NCBI GenBank assembly: GCA_907163375.1
Contig: CAJQUW010001458.1
Location: 62,001-126,000 of the forward strand
DNA length: 64,000 nt
Direction of reading: 5' to 3'
From: Prostheceraeus crozeri
Taxonomy: Eukaryota; Platyhelminthes; Polycladida; Euryleptidae
Shown here: piece after piece, positions 33,583 through 45,713 of the stretch
Layout of the letters: every line of letters begins with the position of its first letter
How positions within the stretch are numbered: position 1 is the stretch's first letter
The notes under the pieces: model-generated
What the model was told of the DNA's origin: nothing
Databases searched by the model: none
What the model saw: only the letters and a program-made list of their open reading frames with translations
Position numbers and translations under genes: made by a program

Positions 33583-35201
33583 TTAGTAGATTGTAATTCA
33601 AATACATAGATTTTCGTTTTGTGTAAGACAGCAGGGGTGCCGTGGAGATAATCAGATCCATTTTCATATCACACATGTGACTTTTTCTAAGCCAGGATAA
33701 GATCTGTCATAAGATCAAACAATGTCCTATTTTCCAAGTTAAGTTAATAGATTTAGAATCTAATATAAAGACGTTTGCATCCCAGACAAATAAAGCACAT
33801 TTTGGATGTGATTTGTTAAGATGCTACTATCCTCACTGCATATTATTTTGCAAGTACTTAACACGTCATGCTATATTAACACCACAATGCATACCAAGAG
33901 TGCATGAATAGGCATGCATCCTGCACCACCATGCACAATATCTCACACTATTTTCCGTGGAGGCGCATTCAAGTCATAAAATGCTCAAAAACAGAACTTA
34001 TCGGAATAATTCTTTTCGAATGCATCTTTTTAAAGGTCTGATGCAGCCGCAGCGGAACCTGATGCATCATTATCAATTATACCTCTCAGACCAGCTCCAG
34101 AGTTGTAAGTGGGCCCGGTCCTTTGGTGGGCCGGGCTTCAGCTTGAAAAATTTTGTGAGTACCGTCATATTTATTATGTCTAATTTAATCATAATAACAT
34201 TTTTCTAATTTAGTCATTTAAATTCTCTGAATCAATTCATTTGAAGGCTTATCGACATGATTCTTAAGCAGATGAAATAATGAAAGAAAAGAAGATGAAA
34301 TAAATGCCGGCAAAGGGTCATAAATGTGCTTTCTCGACCAAATCCTTTGCAAGGAGTTTCATGCCTTTATCTGAGTTAAGGCATCTATTGAATAAATTAA
34401 GTCTAGTCAAGCAACACATTGTCGCATTCGACTTTATATGCTGCAAATATGTTTTTTTGTGAAGTGTGTCAACTATTTCATGTGGTGATGATGTTCAACA
34501 ACAATTGATCGACGATAGAACAGTTGCAGTTTGGTCAAAACAGTCGATTGAATCTTTAGTTTAACTTTTGAGTTAATGACTTAACTTTTTCAAATAGGCT
34601 ACAGTGTACATGTCTTCAATGCTTTCGTTTTCCCTGTTTTTATAAACTAAAATGCAACTTACGAGAATAGGCATCAATTGGTCCATCAAATAAGATCCAG
34701 TTTATTTATGATGGACAGATGCGTTATTACATGTACTACAATATTCAAAATAATTCACAATGTATTCGAAGTATAAAAATTCACTTTACTGCTCAACAAT
34801 TATCAATTTAGTTACAGATGGTACATACATGTAGGCTCTACAACATGCGACATTGTAATCAGTAATTAGCTTTCTAGAATGATTTTTATGGTGATTACAC
34901 TCAACTAACGTAACTGATATGTTCATTAAAGATGGTAAAGTGCGCAAAACGATAAACTTTGTCACCCGGGCCCAAATGCAGAACTCATACGTGCCGGCCA
35001 GGTCCGGGACAAATGTTTTGTAGTCACTGTGGGCTCGGGCCGAAATAGCAGGCCTCTGATCAGCTCAATGCAAAGATAAGAAAAGTCATGAAAAGAAAAT
35101 ATCTGTCGATTTTCAAGCAAAAATCCGACGAGGGGCAAATCCTGAGGCAAATTTGGGTTAAAGCTATGAAATAAGCGCGTTCCGACAGAAAATATACTTA
35201 C

Positions 35202-35498
35202 ACAATGTATACCGTTTTAGATACGTATATGTAGTTCTTTGTCCCTGGTAGACAATTGAAAAGCTGATTTTCAGGAAGTAAACACTTCTGCTTTTGACTG
35301 GGTGTATTTTATTCCATGTGATATTTGAGCCAGTTCCTGACATTTTAGGATTATCGTTGATAGTCCATGAAATTTGACATTGCTTAGTTACGGCATTTCC
35401 ATTTCTCCGATTTTTAACTTCTACGATGGCGTTAACTTCATTCATTTTCAATTTGTCCTCGTCCAAACGTATATTGTATTTGAAAGACAATTTTGGTG
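35202..35498 (-). CDS. Module d12 of the tandem array
   Basis: 99 codons. Acceptor ATTTTAG/CA (35499), donor TTGT/GTAAGT. The core reads I-S-W-T-I-N-D-N-P-K-M-S-G-T-G-S-N-I. It carries one cysteine just before the core (Q-C-Q-I-S-W), as d13 does. The N-terminal strand Y-N-I-R-L-D-E-D-K-L-K-M again matches d13. The last strand ends L-K-R-Y-T-L. Upstream the intron to d11 is the shortest in the array (about 740 bases). Confidence 0.9.
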
Positions 35499-36241
35499 CT
35501 AAAATCAAGCATAATTATATTTCATAAAAGTTTCAATTTATGCATTCGTATAAAGCCGATGTTTGATATCTTAGTATAACTAAACTATCTTAAGATACCG
35601 GTAGTTTAAACTTTGACTTCGACTTTAATATAATTCATTGTTAGAAGGATTCAGACAGTATAGCAACATTACAGTGAATCTTGAAACAATAATCGATTAT
35701 TATCTTTGGAAAAGTCTTTGCTTAGGCTGCATTGAAGCTATACTTCGCAAGATAGCCCGATAGCTGGCAGCTATACTATAATAGTATTTAACAATTATTT
35801 TTCTGCTGTAATTTATACATAACTCAATCTGTATAACTTAAACTTAAGCAAAATTGTTTTACAGTTTACCACTTAAACAAGTATACGGTTAAAGTATGCA
35901 TCGTGTGGACGAGTCTATGATCATCATGTTGCCATGCTGCTGGTCTTGATTCTTGTGGTCATGAATCAGCATTCTGATGGGCTAATATATCAAGCATATA
36001 ATCCAATTATCAAATCACTGATTGAACGGCTTCCGACTGAGTATCACAGAAAATCCTCTGAACGTCTTTGACGCACGGTGTACTTTCCTAATTTAATGAA
36101 GTGGGACATATGTATATAACCCCACCGCGGGAAAGATGTAGATGACCAGTCGGACAAATGTTTCTTTGACCCCCAGTCGGACCGGTGTCTTATGAACTTA
36201 CAAATAAGAAATGACAGTCAATTACAACAAAATTGACTTAC

Positions 36242-36523
36242 GTATTGGAAACGTGTACTCGATAACCTTGACGAACGTTCTGCCACCATATGTAACTGTC
36301 AATTTGACACTGACAACGTATTTTCCGCCTCGCTTTATTGGATGTAGTTTCCTGATGTCAATACCCGTGCCGCATCCACTATGTTTATTATCATTGTTGA
36401 CAATCCAACAAACTTTTATCTTACTTGAAACGTCCTTTGTTCCAGTTGTAGCAATCACTGAAGCACTCACTATGAATTGTTTGAGCAATTTCTCGTTGAA
36501 TTTGATAGTTATTTTTGGTTTTG
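36242..36523 (-). CDS. Module d11 of the tandem array
   Basis: 94 codons. Acceptor ATTCCAG/CA (36524), donor ATAC/GTAAGT. It opens A-K-P-K-I-T-I-K-F-N-E-K-L-L, a near-consensus start. The core is V-C-W-I-V-N-N-D-N-K-H-S-G-C-G-T-G-I, with two cysteines not shared by other modules (before the Trp and between the glycines) that could pair or be free. The downstream strand K-Y-V-V-S-V-K-L-T-V-T-Y-G-G-R-T-F is close to d8. Confidence 0.9.
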
Positions 36524-37237
36524 CTGGAATATTCAGGAATTTGATGTTACAGTGAGCCTGCACACTAAAACTGGTGACAAATGTTTGTCTTAATGTATAA
36601 AAATATTATCAGATCAATGGAGAAAAAGTTGAACAGCTAGAAATATGTGGAATGTATGAGACAATCTTTAATTCAACCATATAAAAGGCAGATATAGTAG
36701 GTAGAGTGTCGACACAAAAAATGTCATCTGTCATCATACTGTGAAAATTCTTACATCGAAAATTCAGCTTTCGCGGAGATCATGTTTCTGCGGTCTAAAA
36801 AATATTTGATAACTTTTTAGGAAGCTGCATTTTGCATATTATTCCAGTGTTTATACGAGGGATTTGGCACCTCTGTATGAGTAGCATGAAACTTATTAGA
36901 TATCAAAAGGAATGAACATTTACTAAATGTCATCATAACTAAGCGGAAATTGAGCTGATTATCAAAGAAGCTTCATGAGCTGCATTATAATGCAGGTCTT
37001 CATGGAAAAGTTTAGTTCTTATTGCGCCTCTTGGCTGAAATTTCAAGTTTTTAATTCAACCTATAGCTTCATAATTTAATGATTCACTACAATTATGTTT
37101 CATTTCTTGAATCTGAATAGTAATGCTGACTTATCTACATCTTTTAAAGTTAGTTATGATAATTGTCCTTGATTATGATATTTTGCAGTTTCAGTGGCAG
37201 GTTTTCTGATATGACAGCGCTTGAAAAAATACTCTTA

Positions 37238-37436
37238 GACCTCAGCCACACAGCGAGTTTTTCCAAGTGTTTTCGAGCAAAGCGTTTTGCAGCAAATATA
37301 AAGTCATCATTACTGCAGTTGTAGACTGCCACACGGCGAGCAAAGCAAACCAGAGCGATTAAAACCTTACTTACATACGTTTGCTCGAGACGCTCGGGAC
37401 GCTCGTGCTTGCTTTGGTTTCAGTGTGGCTGAGGCC
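37238..37436. mobile_element. Short MITE with TTA duplication
   Basis: The ends GACCTCAGCCACAC and GTGTGGCTGAGGCC are inverted copies, flanked by TTA at 37235-37237 and 37437-37439, again the PIF/Harbinger signature. It is 199 bases long with no ORF and lies in the intron between d10 and d11. Confidence 0.6.
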
Positions 37437-37748
37437 TTATTCGCTGGGCATCAAAGTAATTATAACCCATCGAATTTCTAATTTAACAAACATTACCTCT
37501 CCAAGGTTGTCATGATACGGAGGATTTGTAAAATACTATTATTTCTTCTGTATTGCCATCATGATCAGTCCATTCCGTGACAATTTATTCAAAACTGCGA
37601 AAAATTTGCATATCTCACAATTGGTACTCGGTCTAAACTCGAATTCATTTCATAAATTCGAAGCTGCGTACACATTGGGGAGTTAATTAATGCTGAGTTG
37701 CTAGGCCTACTCTACCTATAATAAACTTACTCCATGAATTCTACTCAC

Positions 37749-38042
37749 CAATGCTATATCTGATTGTGAAAATCCTCTTTGGGAAGGTTACGCCATTGTA
37801 AGTCACTTTGTAGGATATGTGGAGTATATAGCTACTGCCTCTTTTTATTGATTTGATTTTCCTTGGACCGATAGTAAGACTGGTTCCACTTAAACTGTTT
37901 TCATTATTAATCTTCCAAAACACCTTGATATGTTTGGTGATGTCAACTTTTGAATGAGGTCCAGCAGTGGCCGTTATCACTGCACTTATTATGCTTTGGT
38001 GAATTAAACTGTTCTTGAATCGAATTCTGACACTTGGTTCGC
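37749..38042 (-). CDS. Module d10 of the tandem array
   Basis: 98 codons. Acceptor TTGCAG/GC (38043), donor ATTG/GTGAGT. It opens E-P-S-V-R-I-R-F-K-N-S-L-I. The core reads V-F-W-K-I-N-N-E-N-S-L-S-G-T-S-L-T-I, where the second glycine of G-x-G is serine, as in d8. No cysteines. It ends F-T-I-R-Y-S-I-G. The intron upstream contains direct-repeat-like CACATGTCCG / GACATGTCCG patches near 38250 and 38835. Confidence 0.9.
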
Positions 38043-39653
38043 CTGCAACAATCAATATATTCAATCAATGATTAACTTCAAGCACAATGACGGACATGTA
38101 GCTCAATGAAAAAGTTTATCTAAAACTGAAAGGAAAAGTAAGCGTACACTAACAAAATCTTAACAACAGCACCTAAATTATTAATTAAATATTGATGGTT
38201 AATTTCCACGTTCAAAATAATCCAAATATGCCCGGACCCTAACGGACATGTCCGCAAGCTTGCTCGTACCCGCAGTTTAGTTATTTCTTAGTAACTTCTG
38301 TCAAGTTTCTAGCAAATTGGTTTTGTTTCGAGAAGCGTGAAAGCTGGTAATGCAAGATGCTCTCCCATCTGACATCGTGAAATAATACAAGCGGAAAATT
38401 CGTTGTCGGTATTGTCCTGCGATGACAATGCGAAACATAGGTTGACGTCAGACACTACACGTCACATACGCCTTTGGTATCAAACCCAATCAAACTAGGG
38501 AGCATCGAAATCCATAGAAGAAGTTAAAATCCTTATGTCGTGATGATTGGTCTATAACACACTTTAGCAGCATCACGCTGCACGAAGTTGCGAGGTGACA
38601 ATGTTCACCATCTGACGTTTCGCTTTTTACAAAGCTTGGAAGTTGCCAGCCATGACACTAGCTTCAGAAACAGTGATTAAAGAATACGATGTGCTAAATT
38701 CAACTGTGACTACGGGTAGATTCAATTATATGATAATCTTAGCCTACATTAGGCCTACGTCATGAATGCCGACATGAATCCCTACCTGCATATCCACTGA
38801 CCGGGTATGAATTCCCTGATTTAGCCATTATTGCACATGTCCGAGCTTGCTGCCCACAAAAATCGAGATGCCCGTATTGGGCCCCGCCCCAACAAAACCT
38901 TGAACTCATTGGGCGAATTATCACGAATACCATGTTGATGAGTGAAGAACATACCAGTCGTGATATCATGTAATGTTTGAATAATAAATGTCTCTCTAAT
39001 GAAAAACGTTTAAAGTGAAACATCTCAAAACAAAAATTATGATATCTCAAACTCGTTAAGTTATCTATCGTATACCATACTTACGAGTAGCACTAGCAAA
39101 TACGTACGTAGTACGTAAGTTTTGTTAAGTTAAGCAATTTCATTAGTTAAGTAAGAATCAGACTAAAGAATGATGTGTAAAGAACGAGGCCAGGATAGAC
39201 GCTTGATGCTGAAATCGTAAGAAATTTATAGCAAAATCAATTCATGATGCATGAAAATATGTTTTCTTTTCTACACCAGGCCTTCAACCACTGCACTCCG
39301 TCTCATCAGATGTACTAAAAGAGCTATCCTGACCTCCATTAATACTGGAAGCATATCATTCAATGAAATGCACATTACTGTGTGTCACTCCTAACATTCA
39401 AGCACTGCATTAAAATCAAATGGATAGGAAAGAATGCGCTCCGCTACTGAAGGTGTCAGGCCTTTATGTTGAGTTTAATCGAATTTGACTTGATTTGCAA
39501 TATTACTGAAGCGACACGCTTTTGATAAATTACCTAAGATGACTTCATTTTGACGGCCGACAGTCCTGGTCATTAATCTAACATTATGTACTTTTGAAAA
39601 ACTTGCTGCGCTATTTCTATGTTCAAGAGGCAAAAAAAACACAAACTGCTTAC

Positions 39654-39935
39654 GTATTGAATATGTTTTCCGTATGGTTTTTGTGAAAGTCTTGCCAAAG
39701 CCGGCTACTCTGATTGTCGCAATGACAACGAAATGATTGCCACTTGGAATAGGCTTGAACGATGAAGATTTGATAGTTAAGCCGCTGCCCCTGATATGAT
39801 TGTTTATCACCCAAGTAACTGATTTAGCTCTTGTCGTCACGTCCTTTCCCCGAGCTGAGAGGAGTTTGATTGCTCCGTTGATTATATTCTGATTCAATAG
39901 AGCCTGATTAAACGATATGAAAACCTTTGGAAGAT
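39654..39935 (-). CDS. Module d9 of the tandem array
   Basis: 94 codons. Acceptor ATTTCAG/AT (39936), donor ATAC/GTAAGC. It opens L-P-K-V-F-I-S-F-N-Q-A-L-L-N-Q-N-I-I-N-G and has the core V-T-W-V-I-N-N-H-I-R-G-S-G-L-T-I with a loop two residues shorter than in most copies. That short R-G-[ST]-G-L-x-I loop, the K-S-F-K-P-[IV]-P block and G-F/A-F-G-K are shared with d5, four modules away, more than with its neighbours. No cysteines. Confidence 0.9.
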
Positions 39936-40710
39936 CTGAAATTAGAAACACAATTATTTTATATTTCAGATAAGTATTGTACTACAAATATAAACTCCAA
40001 TTTGTAGCTCTACGATTTCTACTAAAGCTACAATTTTGTGCTTAAAAGTTCCTAAAACATTTGTAGCGATCGCTTCATCATAGCTTTTTACATGAAACTA
40101 GATGTAACATTTATAAAAAGGAAAATCCATTATTTCGAGTGTTTGCAGGAGGCTTTTCCAACTGATTTTCTAGCATTAATCCAATATTTCACAACTAAGC
40201 CTAATGACGCACACTTTCCTCTGTAATTAAAGGCCCAACAAATTAAGTAATCAAGGCGCTACAACAAATTGATATGCCACGAAATTCAAAATACTTGCAA
40301 GCATTAAGATTGAAATTGGAATTGATCAAATTTTGATAAATTGATAATAATCATATAATAATAATTATATATTAATTATACTATAATTCATATAAATTGT
40401 AATAATTATCAATAATAATTAATAAAAGTATTGATACTCTATGGTGTAGCAGCATAAATGGACAGGGGATCTAAATAATTTTACTCGGCTTTATTGATAC
40501 ATTTTCTGTTTCGGTGTAGATTGACTCTAAAATGCGATCTTGAGTTGCACCTAGTTGCAACGACCTGTACATATGTATAAATTGTACTCTTAAACTAGCT
40601 TTTGTAAAAGCAGCATTTGCAGCAATGACCAATCGCTCAAATCTAATTAAATTTTGGCATTACATGCACATTTTGAAATGATTTCCTTTTACTTTGCTTT
40701 TGAATAAATA

Positions 40711-40821
40711 CCAAATCCATTTTGATCAAATCAAAAACTAACATCTTGCATAGTCTTGCAAGTAGATTGAACAAAATATTGTGCAAAAAATTAGTTTTTG
40801 ATTTTATCAAAATGAATTTGG
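40711..40821. repeat. Inverted repeat (AT-rich foldback)
   Basis: CCAAATCCATTTTGATCAAA... (40711-40741) is repeated inverted as ...TATCAAAATGAATTTGG (40790-40821) with one or two mismatches and a ~48-base loop. Probably a small foldback element; no ORF. Confidence 0.55.
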
Positions 40822-41213
40822 TGGCCTCATTTAGGAATGAACTAAATACTGACAAATCTTGCCAACTAAAAAAATATCAAAAACTATCTTCCTCTAAGCA
40901 AAAGGTTCTATTTATTTATTGATAGGCATTGTGCTTGTTTGAAAGCTAATACGATAAATATAGAAAAATTATTGTTGGTAAAAATTAACACCAAAAATCA
41001 TATCATGAACATTTTTTAATGAGAAACCAGTTGATTGAAATAACTCGTTCATGCACAACTTTAACTGGCGACTCTTACACGATCAAACTTGATCATGCTT
41101 CTGTAGTCTGAGAAAACCTCTGTAGATTGACTGGCTCTTTTGATCTGTAGCTCACTAAATAACTTAATAATTTGTGGCAATTGCTTCATTTTTGATAGAA
41201 ATAAGAGGACAAA

Positions 41214-41824
41214 CTTAATATTTTGACCATCTGAAGCGGACCTTGTCAGAAATATGTTTACTCTCTAATTACTGCATGAAAATCAAATTACAAAAACATT
41301 AACACGATAATAGGGTATAGAACGCATATGATCATAACTGAACAAATACTACGGTAAAGAAAATCAGTAGATATCTTGAGACTCAATAAACAAGGCAAAT
41401 AGAAATTGCGACTAAGGAAAATGAGACAGACAGTTGTTGTTGTCGATGCTTTCCATCGATGACTGTCTATGCTCCTCTTATTATCATAAGGATAATAATA
41501 TTAATCTGTCACGATTTAAGATCTTAAGGCGATGCTACAGTAAATATGATCTCTTGCTGTCAATAAAACTCAAAAGTCTTCACTCAATAGACAGAGTGAC
41601 TCAGTGAGACTGAGACTTCTTGAATAACTTTCTTTCTTCTCATTTTCATTGAATCTTAATAAGATATCTACTGATTTTCTCTGCCGCAGTATTTGTTCAT
41701 TTAGAAATGTATACGTTCTATAACATACTATCGTTTTCATGTTTTTGTAATTTGAATCACATGCAGAAATTATAGAGTAAATATATTTCTGGCAAGGTCC
41801 GCTTCAAATGGTCGAAATATTAAG
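41214..41824. mobile_element. Foldback element with ~180-base inverted arms
   Basis: The left end CTTAATATTTTGACCATCTG (41214) and right end ...CAAATGGTCGAAATATTAAG (41824) are inverted. The similarity extends inward through GAAGCGGACCTTG, GTATAGAACG...ATGAT-type words and AAAATCAGTAGATATCTT (left) / AAGATATCTACTGATTTT (right). The arms are imperfect, the central ~240 bases are unique, and there is no ORF. It lies in the intron between d8 and d9. Confidence 0.65.
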
Positions 41825-41944
41825 TCTTTATTCTTATTTTATCAAAAATTATAGCAAGGAAATCATTCATCAAATTGCTTAATTGGAACCTATGATTCAT
41901 AAAATGGGCCTGATTTTCAGCACAAACATAACATATCAACTTAC

Positions 41945-42229
41945 TCATCGGGTATTTGTATTCGATGGTTTTGGTGAATGTTATACCGGCGAACGTCACT
42001 CTAATAAAAACACTAACTACATATTTGCCGTTCTTTATGAATGGAGTTATTTTCCTATTATTGATAGACAAACTGTGTCCCGTCAGGCGTGGATTATTGT
42101 TGATCTTCCATTCCACTTTCACTTTTCTTGAAATATCCACATTTGATCCGCCCTTTGTCAGGATTGTTGCCTTGATTATGTTTCGCTTGAGGAGATCTTT
42201 GTTAAATCTGATGCTTATCTGAGGTCTTC
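41945..42229 (-). CDS. Module d8 of the tandem array
   Basis: 95 codons. Acceptor TTTTCAG/GA (42230), donor ATGA/GTAAGT. It opens R-P-Q-I-S-I-R-F-N-K-D-L-L-K-R-N-I-I-K-A and has the core V-E-W-K-I-N-N-N-P-R-L-T-G-H-S-L-S-I. The strand R-V-T-F-A-G-I-T-F is shared with d7 (R-V-T-F-A-G-I-N-F), its upstream neighbour. No cysteines. It is close to the consensus throughout and a good query for fold prediction. Confidence 0.9.
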
Positions 42230-43314
42230 CTGAAAAGAGGAGGCTGCTGTATCAAGCATTGAATCAGTAGTCAATGTAATGTACACAGTCTTGATTGATT
42301 ATGAAAGAACTCAGGTTTCTAAAAGATAATTAATTAGTTAAAACCACACTGAGTCCGCATGCAAGCAAGCATTTTCTTCACGACGCCCTCGGCCATCAGC
42401 TGGGACCATTATAAAGTGATGCAAGTTGGGTGAGGTGGCAAAGCGAATCGTGAACGGCAATGGTTTTCCGTGCAAAAATTGTCCTAAGGCTTACATAGGA
42501 GAAGCCGAGAGAAGTTTCGAGGTCCATTATTCATTTTTTATTATTGTTATTACTTTATTAAGGTCCTTCCGTTCACTGTTCTAGTAATAATTTCACATTG
42601 ATATTGAAATATTGTATAGGTGTCTGTCTACGGTGTACGTAGGGCATGTGAATCGGTCTTCATTAGCTCTGATCCGAAATGATTCAAATTCGAGGTTTTG
42701 ATCAATTCTGGCTTTTCCTTTACCTCGCTCAGAGTGCTATGTTCCTTCAAGCATTCATTATTTTTAGCACTCTTTTACGACTGGTCACATTACACCACAT
42801 CACGACATCACCTAGAAGCCATGCTTGGCTTTGCCATTGTTTCCTTCAAATGTATTCATGTTTGACTTTAATTTTAGAATTTTCGCTGCATTCCCTCGTA
42901 TTCCCTCCTTGAGCACTGTTAATGCTCCCATTTCTTCCGTCAGCTATCAATTTGACTTTTGGTTCTACATGTCTGCTTGTCAGCATCATGTCACCCTTTT
43001 GACGCTTGTGTTGAACACCGTTTAGGAACGTGTACCAACTCTTCTGCATTGCATTACCTGTTGATGGTCGCAATTGATGAAGAAAACGCGTCATGAAAAT
43101 ATGCTTACCGTTATTCTAACCATAGCTTTTTGATACCCTATGATTATAAACGACTAGAACGGACACGGACAGTGAGAAAACTGTGGGATGTGGACTAGCG
43201 CTGTCATGACAACGGTATCTAGACGATAGTGGCTTCCAGGGTTCCGCAGCTTATCAGTGTACTTTGAAAATATTCACGGTTATTACCATTATTCTTCAAA
43301 TATAAAGTCATTTT

Positions 43315-43441
43315 GAAAACATAACTTTCAATACATTGCCTTGCGGCAGGATTCTACTACAGTTGCATGTTGCTAACTACTTGTTGCATGTTGAAAACAT
43401 AACTTATTGCCTTGCGGCAGGATTATACTACTGTTGCATGT
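43315..43441. repeat. Local tandem duplication
   Basis: GAAAACATAACTT and ATTGCCTTGCGGCAGGATT...TACTAC[AT]GTTGCATGTT occur twice (43315-43371 and 43392-43441) in direct orientation, about 70 bases apart. Confidence 0.7.
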
Positions 43442-43444
43442 TTC

Positions 43445-43590
43445 AGCAATTTGATTCTTCTTAAGATCTAGCAACATAGACCTAGATCGGTACCTAAATG
43501 ATCGGCTGAAATGACCACCAACAAACCGCTATTGTTCATTCTAGTGCTGCTAACTTAGACAAAGTGAGAAGTCAGATTTCTAACTGTCTG
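43445..43590 (+). repeat. Dispersed repeat, copy 3
   Basis: Matches 19027-19165 from TTGATT through TTAAGATCTAGCAACATA to the GTCAGATTTCT tail, and 32694-32822 in its second half. Confidence 0.55.
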
Positions 43591-43723
43591 TACCTATGCA
43601 GTGTTAACATATTACGATAGCTAGCAGTGCTAGATTGTTCAAGTATCTTTTGATAACTCTCTTTTTAACACGTGGCATTAGTATACTTTTACACATGAGG
43701 TAATTGATAGAAATTTGACTTAC

Positions 43724-44014
43724 TGATGATGTAGAAATGTTTTATGGTCCTGTAGAAATTGATTCCGGCAAAAGTCACTCTCACAGAGACCTTGATGTAA
43801 TATGTGTCCCTTTTTCCTGCTGCTTTAATTGGACGGAATTTTCCGAGATTGATAGCAGAAGTGTACCCGATGCATGTGTGGTCGTCGTTGATGATCCATC
43901 TGTATCTCACATTTCTGACATGCTTCACATTATTGCCGATAATCCTTATCACAGCTTTAATCCGGTTATTTTGCAATAAGTTGCCGACGAAAGAAATAGA
44001 AACTCGTGGTTTAA
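43724..44014 (-). CDS. Module d7 of the tandem array
   Basis: 97 codons. Acceptor TTTGCAG/TT (44015), donor ATCA/GTAAGT. It opens K-P-R-V-S-I-S-F-V-G-N-L-L. The core reads Y-R-W-I-I-N-D-D-H-T-C-I-G-Y-T-S-A-I. The usual [ST]-G before the strand is I-G, and a lone cysteine sits in the loop. It ends H-F-Y-I-I-S. The second half is very close to d8. Confidence 0.88.
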
Positions 44015-45419
44015 CTGCAAAAAATGTGCAAAGTTTTCATGTCCTATTATGTACAGTCCGTTCCCTTAATCGTTGTACAAACCAAAAAAAATCCATCTTT
44101 TGAATAGGCCTATTCTACATTTTTAATTCAATAAGCAGCGCAAAATCAGGGGCGATCGGTAAAAATGCGCACCCATCTAGCTTTCATTAAAATATTGTAA
44201 TATACATGTACATCGCTTGTGCACCGACTAATGTTAGCTGTTGTCTTAATTAACCCCGACCAATGCCTGATAGGCAATTGAACCAATAAGTCAGCAAAAG
44301 TTGGAATTTTCTGCTGGTGATTCAGTTTCCCTCTCTCAACCGCCAATCAAATTCCAGCTATGGTTTGACAGCAGCTTTCTCGAGGAGACAGCAATGCAAT
44401 AACAGATTACACGACGCTAGTTAGAGCTTCTCATTCTCATAGCCGACAGTTGACGGATAACTTTGAAGACGTGACGTTGACTTGGGCTGTGTTTTGAATG
44501 TTTGAACTTACGGCGAGTATTTATTACGGTAATACATCTCAAAGCGAAAATTTTCAACTAACTTCACAACAATGCATTTCATTTCAAGTACATTGACACC
44601 ATTTAAACATTTCCTAAAAGAATTAAGAACTATGCATTAATTTCTATGTATCTTTTGAATCGATGCAAAGATGGTCTACAATACGAGACAGGATGCTTCA
44701 AAATTGCACCTCAGATAAAATTGCTGAATACCAACTTGCAAACCCACCGCACACCCCTGCACAAAATGAGGTAAAAGTGTTGATTGAAATTGTACCAAAT
44801 AGTGCTGAAAGTGAATCATTTTTTTTATTGCGTAGATTCCTCAGTAGTTCTGGGAGAATGAATTGACTAAAATTCACATTGTTTTAGTCTGCTAAACACA
44901 ACTGATCACACACAACCTAAAACATTTTCGGTAAAACTTAGTAGACTTTTCAACTCTCTGTCTCGGGTAGCGGTCTATTTTTCAATATCTCTGAGTCTAG
45001 AAGTATCAAAAAATACCGTTTCAATAACGCTTGCATTGACTAGCATGTTCCTTCCATAAAACTGTCAAATAACTTAATGCTTAATAAATGTCCGATTTAC
45101 TTGCATTTCAGCTTATTGGCTTTGTTGTCTTAAAATATAAATTTGATATTTTGCTAAATGCATATCCTGCTGATGACAATGTTCGATAAGTTGATCTAGA
45201 TGTATAAGTATTATTGACAAACATTGTGGCCTAATTCACCCGTATACGTAAATATAGTTTCAACACTTAACAAGATGGCATATCAGCATGTATGTCTATT
45301 TAGTTATGTAATGTACGCAAGATTACTACCTACAAAACAAGACAAAAAAGGGAAGATGGTGAACTCGACACAATCAATTCCCAGTACGGTAAAGTATCAG
45401 ACAACCTCCTTCAACTTAC

Positions 45420-45713
45420 TGACAGTATAAGTGTAACTGATTGTCTTTGTCGGGTAAGTAATTCCTCTATATTTCAATATTACGGAAATTGAGATAGTAT
45501 ATCTGTTGACTCCTTGCTTTCTAGGAGCAAATCCTGCAGCATTGATGTTGAAGCCTGTTCCTGTCAATTTTGGATTATTGTTTACAAACCATCGTATTGT
45601 TGCTCCACACGTCTTTGAAATTCTAATTCCACCTATGGTAGACACTATTGCAACTCTTATGATGTTACTTTGTAATAATCCTTTATTGACTTGCAGTCTA
45701 AATACAGGTGCAC
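45420..45713 (-). CDS. Module d6 of the tandem array
   Basis: 98 codons. Acceptor GTTTCAG/GT (45714), donor GTCA/GTAAGT. It opens A-P-V-F-R-L-Q-V-N-K-G-L-L-Q-S-N-I-I. The core is I-R-W-F-V-N-N-N-P-K-L-T-G-T-G-F-N-I, among the most typical in the set. A single cysteine lies in the loop before the core (K-T-C-G-A-T). The last strand is Y-T-Y-T-V-S. Confidence 0.9.

Noticed and set aside
36211-36555. Plus-strand open frames over module exons (also near 24410, 24633, 41883, 41956, 43737, 43804, 45506, 59853)
   Set aside because: Antisense shadows of minus-strand modules. Only the minus frames show the conserved W and G positions and matching splice sites.
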